The notes under the pieces are model-generated. The model did no database searches. It was given only the letters and a program-made list of their open reading frames with translations, and was not told the origin of the DNA. Shown here piece after piece: positions 50,903 to 59,061 of a stretch of 64,000 nucleotides of DNA. Source of the stretch: Ferrovibrio sp965278975 (GTDB taxonomy: Bacteria > Pseudomonadota > Alphaproteobacteria > Ferrovibrionales > Ferrovibrionaceae); contig NZ_OZ257126.1 of assembly GCF_965278975.1 (NCBI RefSeq), positions 1,178,001-1,242,000 on the forward strand. Reading direction: 5' to 3'. The stretch's first letter is position 1. Every line of letters begins with the position of its first letter. Position numbers and translations under genes: made by a program.

Positions 50903-51217
50903 ATGAGCAGCCTGCCCGTCGATTTCGCCTGGTGGCTTTCTGCCGTGGAACTGCCCGCCCTGGCCGGCCTGTTCTGGATGCTGCAACGCCAGCGCGAGCA
51001 GGGCGAACAGGCCATCGAGGCCGTGGCGCGCGATTGCCGCCTGGCGATCCAGGCCACGCGCGCCGCGCTGGCCGATTACAAGCTGGAAGTGGCGCAAAGC
51101 TATGCCTCGGTCGGCGCGCTGAAGGATGTGGAAACCCGGCTCACCGAGCATCTCTTGCGCATCGAGGCCAAGCTGGATCAGGCCTCGGTGCAGAAACACG
51201 CGCTCAGCCGCTTCTGA
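50903..51217 (+). CDS. Small prophage membrane-anchored coiled-coil protein
   Basis: A 104-residue protein starting 2 bases after the terminase stop. Residues 8-26 (FAWWLSAVELPALAGLFWML) form a membrane helix; the rest is helical with LADYKLEVAQSYASVGALKDV and a closing LTEHLLRIEAKLDQ. The placement directly after the terminase segment and the layout suggest a phage morphogenesis or lysis-accessory protein, but no function is known. It looks intact. Confidence 0.7.
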   Translation: MSSLPVDFAWWLSAVELPALAGLFWMLQRQREQGEQAIEAVARDCRLAIQATRAALADYKLEVAQSYASVGALKDVETRLTEHLLRIEAKLDQASVQKHALSRF

Positions 51218-51267
51218 CCCGTGGCAGATTCTAGGAAACCCGCGTCGAATCGGCTATTGCTCAGACC

Positions 51268-51609
51268 ATGACCATTATCTACCACATGGCGGCGCTGGCC
51301 GATTGGCGCGCGGCGGAACTGAGCGGCGGCTATGCCGGCTCGGGCGACGATCTGCGCGATGGCTTCATCCATTTCTCCACCGCCGAACAGGTAGTCGAGT
51401 CCGCTGCCAAGCACCGCAAGGGCCGCGACGACCTGCTGCTGCTGTTCGTGCAGGCGGAGACGCTCGGCGCGGCTTTGCGCTGGGAACCTGCCCGCGGCGG
51501 CCAGCTTTTCCCGCATCTCTATGGCGTATTGCAGCCGCGCCAAGCCTATCGCGTGGTGCCGCTGCCGCTTGCAGCCGATGGCCGCCATGTCTTCCCCGAT
51601 CTCGACTGA
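51268..51609 (+). CDS. DUF952 family protein
   Basis: A 113-residue protein: IYHMAALADWRAAELSGGYAG, DGFIHFSTAEQV and FPHLYGVLQPRQAYRVVPLP are the conserved DUF952 blocks. The family is often encoded near pyrD in alphaproteobacteria, as here (two genes upstream). A role as an ADP-ribose- or nucleotide-related enzyme is sometimes suggested, but not shown. The next gene overlaps its 3' end by 23 bases. Confidence 0.9.
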   Translation: MTIIYHMAALADWRAAELSGGYAGSGDDLRDGFIHFSTAEQVVESAAKHRKGRDDLLLLFVQAETLGAALRWEPARGGQLFPHLYGVLQPRQAYRVVPLPLAADGRHVFPDLD

Positions 51610-52225
51610 TCCCGGCCCGGCTGAGTTCATCCGCGACCCGCATTGGGAGACGGCGCAGGTTTCCTACACCTTGCAGGCCGCCGCGCCCGAGGATGTGCAG
51701 CATCAACTCGAAGCCCTGCGCGATGCCGTGTCGGCCATAGCGCCGCCCGGCACCTTCTGGCGCGTGCCGCCGGCACGGCTGCATGTCTCGCTGCATGTCA
51801 TCGGCCAGCCGCGTTATGCCTATGACAAGGATGCCTACTGGGCGGAAATCGGCGCCACCGCGCTGGCGGAACTGGCCGCCATTGAGCCGCAGCCTTTTCA
51901 CTGGCGCTTTGATCGCCTGATCGCCGCCTCGCTCGGTGTCATCGCCGCGGCCCCGCCCGATCCGCGCCTGCTCACCCTGCGCCAGCGCCTGCTGGACAAG
52001 GTGCCGCCGCCGCCGGGATGCTATGATCCGCCTTATCCGCTGGTGCATTGCACGCTGCTGCGCTATGCCATGCCGCAGGCCCTGCCCGGCGATTTCGCCG
52101 CGCGCGTGGCGGCGCTGCCCTGTGGCGTGGAATGGACCGCGCGGCGGCTGGATTTGCTGCGCAACGCGCGCTATCCCTCGCTGGAACCGCAGATTCTGCG
52201 CTCTTACCGATTGGAGCAAGCATGA
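51587..52225 (+). CDS. 2H phosphoesterase (2'-5' RNA ligase-like)
   Basis: A 212-residue protein of the 2H phosphoesterase superfamily. The paired catalytic motifs are H66-V-S68 in RLHVSLHVIG and H154-C-T156 in PLVHCTLLRYAM. These enzymes act on cyclic phosphodiesters or 2'-5' links. The start is taken at 51587 (MSSPIST), with an alternative ATG at 51578. It overlaps DUF952 at its start and pyrD at its end (ATGA), so all three are co-translated. Confidence 0.8.
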   Translation: MSSPISTDPGPAEFIRDPHWETAQVSYTLQAAAPEDVQHQLEALRDAVSAIAPPGTFWRVPPARLHVSLHVIGQPRYAYDKDAYWAEIGATALAELAAIEPQPFHWRFDRLIAASLGVIAAAPPDPRLLTLRQRLLDKVPPPPGCYDPPYPLVHCTLLRYAMPQALPGDFAARVAALPCGVEWTARRLDLLRNARYPSLEPQILRSYRLEQA

Positions 52226-53274
52226 GCCTCTATACGTCCGTCGCCTGGCCACTGCTGCGCCATATCGATGCCGAGGATGCGCACCGCGCCAGCCTGCGGC
52301 TGCTCTCGCTCGGCCTGCCCCTCGGTTTCACCGCGCCCTATCGCGATGCCATGCTGCAAACCAGCATCGCCGGCATGAAGCTGCCGAACCCGGTCGGCCT
52401 CGCCGCCGGGTTCGACAAGAATGCGGAAGTGCCCGATGCCATGCTGCGGCTCGGCTTCGGCTATGTCGAGATCGGCGGCGTGACACCCCGGCCGCAGCCG
52501 GGCAATCCGCGCCCGCGCGTGTTCCGCCTGGAAGCCGACCGCGCGGTGATCAACCGCATGGGCTTCAACAACGAGGGCCTGGATGCGGCGGTGGCCCGCC
52601 TCGCCGCGCGCCAGCGCAAGGCCGGTCTGGTCGGCGCCAATCTCGGCGCCAACAAGGACAGCACGGACCGCGCCGGTGATTACGCCATCGGCTACGCGGC
52701 TTTGGCGCCGCTGGTGGATTTCTGTGTCGTGAATGTTTCGTCGCCGAACACGCCGGGCCTGCGCAACCTACAGGGCCGCGAGGAACTGGTCGGCTTGCTG
52801 GCGCGGCTGGTGCCGTTGCGGCAGCAGAAGCCAAGGCCGCTTTTCGTGAAGATCGCGCCCGACCTCACCGATGCCGACCTCGACGACATCGCCGAGCTGG
52901 CGCTGGAACACAAACTGGATGGCCTGATCGCCACCAACACCACGATCGCGCGGCCCGAAAGCCTCAAAAGCCCGAACAAGGCCGAGACCGGCGGGCTTTC
53001 CGGCGCGCCGCTGCTGGCACCGGCCACCGAGATACTGCGCAAGCTCTATGCCCGGCTTGGCGGCAAGGTTGCCCTGATCGGCACCGGCGGCATCGCCAGC
53101 GGCAAGGATGCCTATGCCAAGATCCGCGCCGGCGCTTCAGCCGTGCAGCTCTATTCCGCCCTAGTCTATGAAGGCCCGGGCCTGGCCAGCCGCATCAACC
53201 GCGACTTGGCGGCGCTGTTAAAGCAAGACGGCTTCCGCTCTGTCGCGGAAGCCGTCGGTATCGACGCCAAGTAG
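52222..53274 (+). CDS. pyrD: Dihydroorotate dehydrogenase (quinone), class 2
   Basis: PyrD oxidises dihydroorotate to orotate and passes electrons to ubiquinone at the inner membrane. The 350-residue product has the class 2 N-terminal helical extension (MSLYTSVAWPLLRHIDAEDAH), GLAAGFDKNAEVPDAMLRLGFG, INRMGFNNEG, the catalytic-serine region VNVSSPNTPGLRNLQ and GTGGIASGKDAYAKIRAGAS. Start at 52222 overlaps the 2H gene stop by 4 bases. Confidence 0.97.
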   Translation: MSLYTSVAWPLLRHIDAEDAHRASLRLLSLGLPLGFTAPYRDAMLQTSIAGMKLPNPVGLAAGFDKNAEVPDAMLRLGFGYVEIGGVTPRPQPGNPRPRVFRLEADRAVINRMGFNNEGLDAAVARLAARQRKAGLVGANLGANKDSTDRAGDYAIGYAALAPLVDFCVVNVSSPNTPGLRNLQGREELVGLLARLVPLRQQKPRPLFVKIAPDLTDADLDDIAELALEHKLDGLIATNTTIARPESLKSPNKAETGGLSGAPLLAPATEILRKLYARLGGKVALIGTGGIASGKDAYAKIRAGASAVQLYSALVYEGPGLASRINRDLAALLKQDGFRSVAEAVGIDAK

Positions 53275-53284
53275 GCTTATAGGA

Positions 53285-54136
53285 TCAGGCGTTCTTCACC
53301 GGGTGGCGCAGCAGGCCGACGCCGCTGATTTCCACTTCCGCGACATCGCCATCCTTCATCCACAGCGGCGGGGTGCGCTTGGCGCCGACGCCGCCCGGGG
53401 TGCCGGTGGCGATCACATCGCCCGGCTTCAGCGCCACCCAGGTGGTGACATACTTGATGATCTTGCGGATGTTGAAGGTCATCAGGTCGGTGCCGGATTT
53501 CTGCACGCTCTGGCCGTTGAGGCGGGTTTCCAGCGTCAGGTTCTGCGGGTCGGGGATTTCATCCGCAGAGACCATCCAGGGGCCGAAGCCGCCGGTGGCG
53601 GGGAAGTTCTTGCCCGGGGTGAACTGGCTGGTGTGGTTCTGCCAGTCGCGGATCGAACCATCCATGTAGCAGCTATAGCCGGCGATCAGCGAATAGGCAT
53701 CGGCTTCGGAAACCTTGAAGCCTTCCTTGCCGATGATGATGGCGAGTTCGCCCTCGTAATCGAAGCGTTCCGATTCCTGCGGCCGCAGCAGCGGCTTGCC
53801 ATGGGCAACCTGGCTTTCCGGGAAGCGCACGAAGCAGGTCGGGTGGCCCGGCGGCTCGCGGCCCATTTCGCGGCGATGCTCGTCATAATTGACGCCGATG
53901 CAGATGATCTTGCCCGGATTGGGCACCACCGGCAGCAGGTCCAGGCTTTCCACCGCGCCCAGCTTCGGCGCCGCAGCGGCGGCTTCGCCCAGCTTGGCCA
54001 GCGCGCCGGCCTTCAGCACCGCCACCAGGTCCGGGTAGGTGGCACCCAGCACGGCACCGACATCGGCCACCTTGCCATCCGCGCCGACGACCCCGTACGA
54101 GGCCTTGCCATTCGCCGTGAAACTAACCACCTTCAT
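53285..54136 (-). CDS. Fumarylacetoacetate hydrolase-family protein
   Basis: A 283-residue FAH-superfamily hydrolase or decarboxylase. IICIGVNYDEHRREMG opens the catalytic domain, FDYEGELAIIIGKEG holds the metal-binding glutamates, and GDVIATGTPGGVGAKRTPP is the closing motif. Family members cleave C-C bonds in aromatic catabolism or decarboxylate oxaloacetate; the substrate is open. GGGAG precedes the ATG at 54136. Convergent with pyrD, divergent from the ABC exporter. Confidence 0.92.
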   Translation of the reverse strand: MKVVSFTANGKASYGVVGADGKVADVGAVLGATYPDLVAVLKAGALAKLGEAAAAAPKLGAVESLDLLPVVPNPGKIICIGVNYDEHRREMGREPPGHPTCFVRFPESQVAHGKPLLRPQESERFDYEGELAIIIGKEGFKVSEADAYSLIAGYSCYMDGSIRDWQNHTSQFTPGKNFPATGGFGPWMVSADEIPDPQNLTLETRLNGQSVQKSGTDLMTFNIRKIIKYVTTWVALKPGDVIATGTPGGVGAKRTPPLWMKDGDVAEVEISGVGLLRHPVKNA

Positions 54137-54234
54137 CGCGTCGCTCCCGAGGTAACTGTATGGTTGGGGTTGGGGAATCAATACGCCCGGCCCCGGAGCG
54201 GCGCAAGTCCCGCCCCCTTATTGCTTCAGGTCCC

Positions 54235-56079
54235 ATGCCGATCCTTTTTCCGCCGCCCCAGCGCCAGGGCCAAGACCCGGCCAAGCGGCGCCGCTTCGCC
54301 ACCGATCTGCTGAGCCGGCTGTGGCCGCAGAACCGCGCCGACCTGCGCCGCCGCGTGGTGCTGGCTATTCTTTTCCTGATCTTCGCCAAGCTGATCAATG
54401 TCAGCGTGCCGTATCTCTACAAGCGCGCCATCGACCTGCTCGACATGACCAAGAGCGATGGCCACACGGCGCTGATCGCCATTGTCGGCGTGGTGATGGC
54501 CTATGGCCTGGCGCGCGTCGGCGCCCAGGCTTTCGGCGAGGCACGCGACGCGATCTTCGCCAAGGTGGCGCAATCGGCGATCCGCAATCTGGCGCTGGAA
54601 GTGTTCCACCACATGCATGCGCTTTCCTTGCGCTTCCACCTCGAACGCCAGACCGGGGGCCTGAGCCGCGTGATCGAACGCGGCACCAAGGGCATCCAGT
54701 TCGTGCTGCAATTCATGACCTTCAACATCGTGCCGACGATCGTGGAGATTTTCCTCGTCGGCGGCATCCTGTGGGCGCTGTATGGCTGGGAATTCTCCGC
54801 CATCACGGTGGGTTCCATCGCCGGCTATATCGCCTTCACTTTGCTGTTCACCGAATGGCGCACCAAGTATCGCCGCGAGATGAATGAGGAGGACCAACGC
54901 GCCAATACCCGCGCGGTCGACAGCCTGCTGAATTACGAGACGGTGAAATACTTCACCAACGAGGCGCATGAAGCGCGCCGCTTCGACGAGGCGCTGAGCC
55001 GCTATGAACGCGCCGCGGTGAAAAGCCAGGTGACGCTGTCGGCGCTGAATCTGGGCCAGGGCGTCATCATCGCCATCGGCCTGATCGGCGTGATGGTGCT
55101 GGCCGCCATGGGCGTGCGTGACGGTTCCATGACGCTGGGCGATTTCGTCATGGTCAACACCTACCTGATCCAGCTCTACCTGCCACTCAACTTCCTCGGC
55201 TTCGCCTATCGCGAAATCAAGCAGGGCCTGGTGGACATGGAAGCGATGTTCACCCTGCTGGATGTGCCCGCCGAAGTGCAGGACGCGCCCGATGCCGCGC
55301 TGCTGGCGCCCGGCCCCGGCGAGGTCGAGTTCGACAATGTCGACTTCGCCTATGATCCGCGCCGTCCGATCCTGCAGAATGTCTCGTTCCGCATCGCGCC
55401 GGGCAGGAAGCTCGCCGTGGTCGGCGCCTCGGGCGCGGGCAAGAGCACGCTGTCGCGCCTGCTGTTCCGCTTCTACGATATCACCGGCGGCGCCATCCGC
55501 GTCGATGGCCAGGATATCCGCAGCGTGACGCAGCTCAGTCTGCGGCAGGCCATCGGCATCGTGCCGCAGGATACCGTGCTGTTCAACGACACCATCGCCT
55601 ACAACATCGCCTATGGCCGGCCCGAGGCGAGCGAGGAGGAAATGCGCGCGGCGGCGCGGATGGCGCAGCTCGAACCGCTGATCGAACGGCTGCCCGATGG
55701 CTACCAGACCATGGTGGGCGAGCGCGGCCTGAAACTTTCCGGCGGCGAGAAGCAGCGCGTCGCCATCGCCCGCGCCCTGCTGAAACGGCCGCGCGTGATG
55801 CTGTTCGATGAAGCCACCTCGGCACTCGATACGCATACGGAGCGCGAAATCCAGCAGGCGCTCGGCGCCGCCGCCCAGGGCGTCACCACGTTGGTGATCG
55901 CGCATCGTCTCTCCACGGTGGTGGATGCCGACGAGATCGTGGTGCTGGAAAGCGGCCGGGTGGCGGAACGCGGGCGGCACGAGGCCCTGCTGGCGCGTGA
56001 CGGCCTCTATGCCCGGCTCTGGCGGCGGCAACTTGAAGCTGCGGAAGCCGAGCAGCGGCTGGAAGCCAGCACGGTTTAG
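54235..56079 (+). CDS. Atm1/HMT1-type ABC exporter
   Basis: A 614-residue half-transporter of the heavy-metal tolerance/Atm1 family, which exports glutathione-related thiols or metal-thiol conjugates. Six membrane helices (from VVLAILFLIFAKLINVSVPYLY) carry the family motif VDSLLNYETVKYFTNEAHEARRF (shown in part). The ATPase has GASGAGKSTLS, LSGGEKQRVAIARAL and RVMLFDEATSALD. Close in pattern to Novosphingobium Atm1. Its stop codon ends at the first base of the cloverleaf element. Confidence 0.95.
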   Translation: MPILFPPPQRQGQDPAKRRRFATDLLSRLWPQNRADLRRRVVLAILFLIFAKLINVSVPYLYKRAIDLLDMTKSDGHTALIAIVGVVMAYGLARVGAQAFGEARDAIFAKVAQSAIRNLALEVFHHMHALSLRFHLERQTGGLSRVIERGTKGIQFVLQFMTFNIVPTIVEIFLVGGILWALYGWEFSAITVGSIAGYIAFTLLFTEWRTKYRREMNEEDQRANTRAVDSLLNYETVKYFTNEAHEARRFDEALSRYERAAVKSQVTLSALNLGQGVIIAIGLIGVMVLAAMGVRDGSMTLGDFVMVNTYLIQLYLPLNFLGFAYREIKQGLVDMEAMFTLLDVPAEVQDAPDAALLAPGPGEVEFDNVDFAYDPRRPILQNVSFRIAPGRKLAVVGASGAGKSTLSRLLFRFYDITGGAIRVDGQDIRSVTQLSLRQAIGIVPQDTVLFNDTIAYNIAYGRPEASEEEMRAAARMAQLEPLIERLPDGYQTMVGERGLKLSGGEKQRVAIARALLKRPRVMLFDEATSALDTHTEREIQQALGAAAQGVTTLVIAHRLSTVVDADEIVVLESGRVAERGRHEALLARDGLYARLWRRQLEAAEAEQRLEASTV

Positions 56080-56343
56080 AGCATGATGACACCATATTGA
56101 TGCACTACGTTTCGCCTGGAGGCGGTAGCCACTAGGAGGAGCGCGCAGCAGGTACCTGACGGTACCTGCAAGCGTTTCGACGACGTGGATGCCGCCTCCA
56201 GGCGAAACCCTGCGGGCCGGGTGAATTTGGCCTTCGGGTGCGTCGCACGGCTTGCCCGTAGTCCCACTACGTGCTGCGCCGTGCTCCTACCCGAAGGCCA
56301 AATTCACCCCGGCGTAATGCACCAATATGGTGTCATCATACTC
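56079..56343. repeat. 265-base cloverleaf-type palindromic element
   Basis: Outer inverted repeats of 31 bases (56079-56109 and 56313-56343) pair with three mismatches and contain ATGATGACACCATATTG. Inside are two further perfect inverted repeats: 17 bases GTTTCGCCTGGAGGCGG (56109-56125 / 56192-56208) and 21 bases GGGTGAATTTGGCCTTCGGG+T (56219-56239 / 56289-56309). The first loop contains two GGTACCTG copies; the second contains TAGTCCCACTA. No coding frame is convincing. It fills most of the Atm1-psd gap. Confidence 0.8.
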
Positions 56344-56414
56344 TGAGCCTTTCAGGTTATGGGCATTGCCGGTACAATGCGGCACTGCATTCAACCTGTT
56401 GAGGCTTAACGAGT

Positions 56415-57134
56415 ATGGACACGATCCGTTCGGTTCTGGTGCCGATCCACCGCGAAGGCTGGAAGTTCATCGCGCTGTTCGCGCTGGGCACCCTGGTGCT
56501 GTTCTGGATCGCCACCCCGCTCGGCTGGGTTGGCGTGGTGCTCACCGCCTGGTGCGCCTATTTCTTCCGCGACCCGCCGCGCGTCACCCCGATCCGCCAG
56601 CCCGGCCCCGATGGCAAGGCGCTGCCGACCCTGCTGATCGCGCCGGCCGATGGCGTGGTGCAGATGATCGAGCGCGCGGTGCCGCCGGAGGAACTCGGCA
56701 TGGGCTTCGATGCCCGGCTGCGCATTTCGATCTTCATGAATGTGTTCAACGTGCATGTGAACCGTGCGCCGGTGGATGGCAGCGTCACCGCGCTGGCCTA
56801 CCGCCCGGGCAAGTTCCTCAATGCGGCTTTGGACAAGGCTTCCACCGACAACGAGCGCCAGTCGATGAAGCTGAAGCTGGAAAGCGGCAAGGAAGTGGCG
56901 GTGGTGCAGATCGCCGGCCTGGTGGCGCGCCGCATCCTGTGCGAAGCCCGCGAAGGCCAGGTCTACAAGGCCGGCGAACGCTTCGGCCTGATCCGCTTCG
57001 GCAGCCGCGTCGATGTCTATCTCGATGATGGCATGGTGCCGCTGGTGGTGGTGGGCCAGAATACCATCGGCGGCGAAACCGTGATCGCCGAGGATGAAGC
57101 CGAGGAAGCGGCGCGCGGCGGCGAAATCCGCTGA
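56415..57134 (+). CDS. psd: Phosphatidylserine decarboxylase proenzyme
   Basis: Psd makes phosphatidylethanolamine from phosphatidylserine at the inner membrane. The 239-residue proenzyme has an N-terminal membrane helix (FIALFALGTLVLFWIATPLGW), the active-site region RLRISIFMNVFNVHVNRAPVDG, and the self-cleavage site in LIRFGSRVDVYL, where Gly-Ser cleavage turns the serine into the pyruvoyl cofactor. Size fits the short bacterial Psd subtype. pssA follows after 28 bases, so the two successive steps are co-expressed. Confidence 0.96.
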   Translation: MDTIRSVLVPIHREGWKFIALFALGTLVLFWIATPLGWVGVVLTAWCAYFFRDPPRVTPIRQPGPDGKALPTLLIAPADGVVQMIERAVPPEELGMGFDARLRISIFMNVFNVHVNRAPVDGSVTALAYRPGKFLNAALDKASTDNERQSMKLKLESGKEVAVVQIAGLVARRILCEAREGQVYKAGERFGLIRFGSRVDVYLDDGMVPLVVVGQNTIGGETVIAEDEAEEAARGGEIR

Positions 57135-57162
57135 GCGCCGGTTTGCTGGAGAGGATCGAAGC

Positions 57163-58038
57163 ATGCTGATCAAGCCGCCGCCGCGCCTGCGCAAGCTGCC
57201 GCTGAACATGCTGGCGCCGAATATCCTTACCATCTGCGCGCTCTGCTCGGGCCTTACCTCGATCCGCTTCGCCATTGCCGGACAGTGGAAATACGCCGTT
57301 GCCGCGATTGCCGTGGCGGCTTTGTTCGACATGCTGGATGGCCGCGTGGCGCGGCTTTTGAAGGGCGCCAGCCGTTTCGGCGCCGAGCTTGATTCGCTGT
57401 CCGATTTCCTCTGCTTCGGCGTCGCACCGGTGATGGTGCTGTATTTCTGGACCCTGCACGATCTCGGCAACGGCAATCCCGGCTGGCTGGTGGTGCTGGC
57501 ATTTGCCACCTGCACGGCTCTGCGCCTGGCGCGCTTCAACACCGCGCTGGAAGATACCGAGAAGCCGGTCTGGACCGGCAGCTTCTTCACCGGCATCCCG
57601 TCGCCCGCCGGCGCCGGCCTGTCGCTGCTGTTCATGATCCTGAGCCTGGAAGTGGATTCGGCGCTGTTCCGCTCGCCCTTCCTCAATGCCGTGTGGGCCT
57701 TGGGCATCGGCTTCCTGATGATCAGCAAGGTGCCGACCTATTCCTTCAAGCGCGTGCGGGTGAAGCGCGAGGCGGTGCTGCCGGTGCTGCTGGGCGTCGG
57801 TGTGCTGGCGGCGTTGCTGATGAACGAGCCGTGGTACACCCTGGCGGCGCTGGAAATCGCCTATATCATCTCGATCCCGTTCAGCCTGCGGGCGCATGAG
57901 CGCCACAAGCGCGGCGATGAAGCGGCGGCTGCAAGTGCCGTGGCCGATGCCCCGGCTGGTGCGGAGGAAGCTGCGCCCGCCGTCACCAAGGATGCCGCGA
58001 CCAAGGATGACGAGCCGCCGGCGCGGCAGCTGCATTAA
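57163..58038 (+). CDS. pssA: CDP-diacylglycerol-serine O-phosphatidyltransferase
   Basis: PssA makes phosphatidylserine from CDP-diacylglycerol and serine. The 291-residue membrane protein carries the CDP-alcohol phosphatidyltransferase motif across residues 51-75 (DMLDGRVARLLKG, then GAELDSLSD), with the metal-binding aspartates. About eight hydrophobic segments follow the N-terminal LNMLAPNILTICALCSGLTS. The last 45 residues are an Ala/Glu/Asp-rich soluble tail. GGAGAGGA precedes the ATG. Confidence 0.96.
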   Translation: MLIKPPPRLRKLPLNMLAPNILTICALCSGLTSIRFAIAGQWKYAVAAIAVAALFDMLDGRVARLLKGASRFGAELDSLSDFLCFGVAPVMVLYFWTLHDLGNGNPGWLVVLAFATCTALRLARFNTALEDTEKPVWTGSFFTGIPSPAGAGLSLLFMILSLEVDSALFRSPFLNAVWALGIGFLMISKVPTYSFKRVRVKREAVLPVLLGVGVLAALLMNEPWYTLAALEIAYIISIPFSLRAHERHKRGDEAAAASAVADAPAGAEEAAPAVTKDAATKDDEPPARQLH

Positions 58039-58050
58039 GCCGCTAAGAGA

Positions 58051-58404
58051 TCAGTGCCGTGTCGGCCCGCCGCGGCGCTTTTCCTCTTCCAGCTTGGCGC
58101 GCAGCTTGTCGGCAAAGGCGCCGCCATCATTCTTCTGCGCCAGGAACAGTTCGACGCTGAGCATGGCGCGCTCGTGATCGGTGGTCGGCGGCCCCTTGCG
58201 CGCCACCTTCTCGGCCAGTTTCAGCAGACGCGGATCCATCTTGGCGCGGATCGAGCGGATCAGCCGCGCCAGTTCGGCGCGCGGGTCGGCTTTGCGCCCC
58301 CCGGCCGATGGCTGCGCGGCCGGTTTCGGCTTATCACCCGGCACGAAAAGCGCGTTCACCAGGCGCTGCAATGCACCCACTGGTTTCTTTTGCGGCGGTT
58401 TCAT
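58051..58404 (-). CDS. Hypothetical basic protein
   Basis: A 117-residue protein, Lys/Arg/Pro-rich at the start (MKPPQKKPVGALQRL) and predicted helical later (ELARLIRSIRAKMDPRLLKLAEKVA, then LFLAQKNDGGAFADKL). GAGGG stands before the ATG at 58404. Not recognised. Convergent with pssA with 12 bases between stops. Its strong helix pattern and ribosome site support a real gene. Confidence 0.6.
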   Translation of the reverse strand: MKPPQKKPVGALQRLVNALFVPGDKPKPAAQPSAGGRKADPRAELARLIRSIRAKMDPRLLKLAEKVARKGPPTTDHERAMLSVELFLAQKNDGGAFADKLRAKLEEEKRRGGPTRH

Positions 58405-58480
58405 GGTTAACCCTCGCTCGCCGCAGCGTTTTTCGCAACCTTCTTGTTGCGGTTGAGCCAAATCGGCCTACTTTATCCTT

Positions 58481-58777
58481 ATGAGCTTGATCGCCCCCGC
58501 CCCCGGCCTGCTGCCGACCGTCGCCACCGCGCCGACGCAGCAGACCAACAACCAGGGACCAGCCGCCGCCCAGGCGGTTGCTGGCGTGGCGGCGCTTGGC
58601 GTGCGCACCGAAACCCGCATGGCGGCCACCGCCTCGGGCAATTCCGGCGGTTCCGCCGGCAGCCGCGGCGACAAGGGCCGCAATGCCGACAACAACGCCA
58701 ACGCCACCGAAGCCCGCACCGACCGCGCCGGTTCGCGTCCGCGCGGCATGGGGCGTAACGCCGACGTCACGGTTTAA
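58481..58777 (+). CDS. Small Ala/Gly/Asn-rich hypothetical protein
   Basis: A 98-residue frame from the ATG at 58481 (MSLIAPAPGLLPTVATAPTQ), low in complexity, with a polar tail (SGNSGGSAGSRGDKGRNADN). Divergent from the basic hypothetical gene with 76 bases between starts. No recognised family, and no clear ribosome site (CTTTATCCTT precedes the ATG). It may be a disordered small protein or a chance frame. Confidence 0.45.
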   Translation: MSLIAPAPGLLPTVATAPTQQTNNQGPAAAQAVAGVAALGVRTETRMAATASGNSGGSAGSRGDKGRNADNNANATEARTDRAGSRPRGMGRNADVTV

Positions 58778-58904
58778 GTAGACAATCTGGCCTCCTGCAA
58801 GCTCTGGTCGGGTAAAATGCCGATCAGCTCGCCGTCGGATAAACTTTATTAACCACGAATCAGCCAAGCTCCGCCCGATGGAACACCTTGTGGGGGATGA
58901 GAGT

Positions 58905-59057
58905 ATGTCGGTGCGGATCAGGCACTTGCGGGCTATTTTGGCTTCGATCAATGAACAGTTGCAGCAGGATGACCTGCGGCCCGAGGCGCGCGACTATCTG
59001 GAACGCACGGCGGATTCCTGCCGCGCCACCATCCGCGAACTGGCGCTGAAGCTGTAA
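58905..59057 (+). CDS. Small helical hypothetical protein
   Basis: A 50-residue protein MSVRIRHLRAILASINEQLQ...TIRELALKL, with an alternative ATG at 58878 adding nine residues. GGGGGATGAGAG directly before the ATG at 58905 is a plausible ribosome site. The sequence is a pair of amphipathic helices, with a regular leucine spacing. Not recognised. It ends 4 bases before the opposite-strand EamA stop. Confidence 0.5.
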   Translation: MSVRIRHLRAILASINEQLQQDDLRPEARDYLERTADSCRATIRELALKL

Positions 59058-59061
59058 CGCT

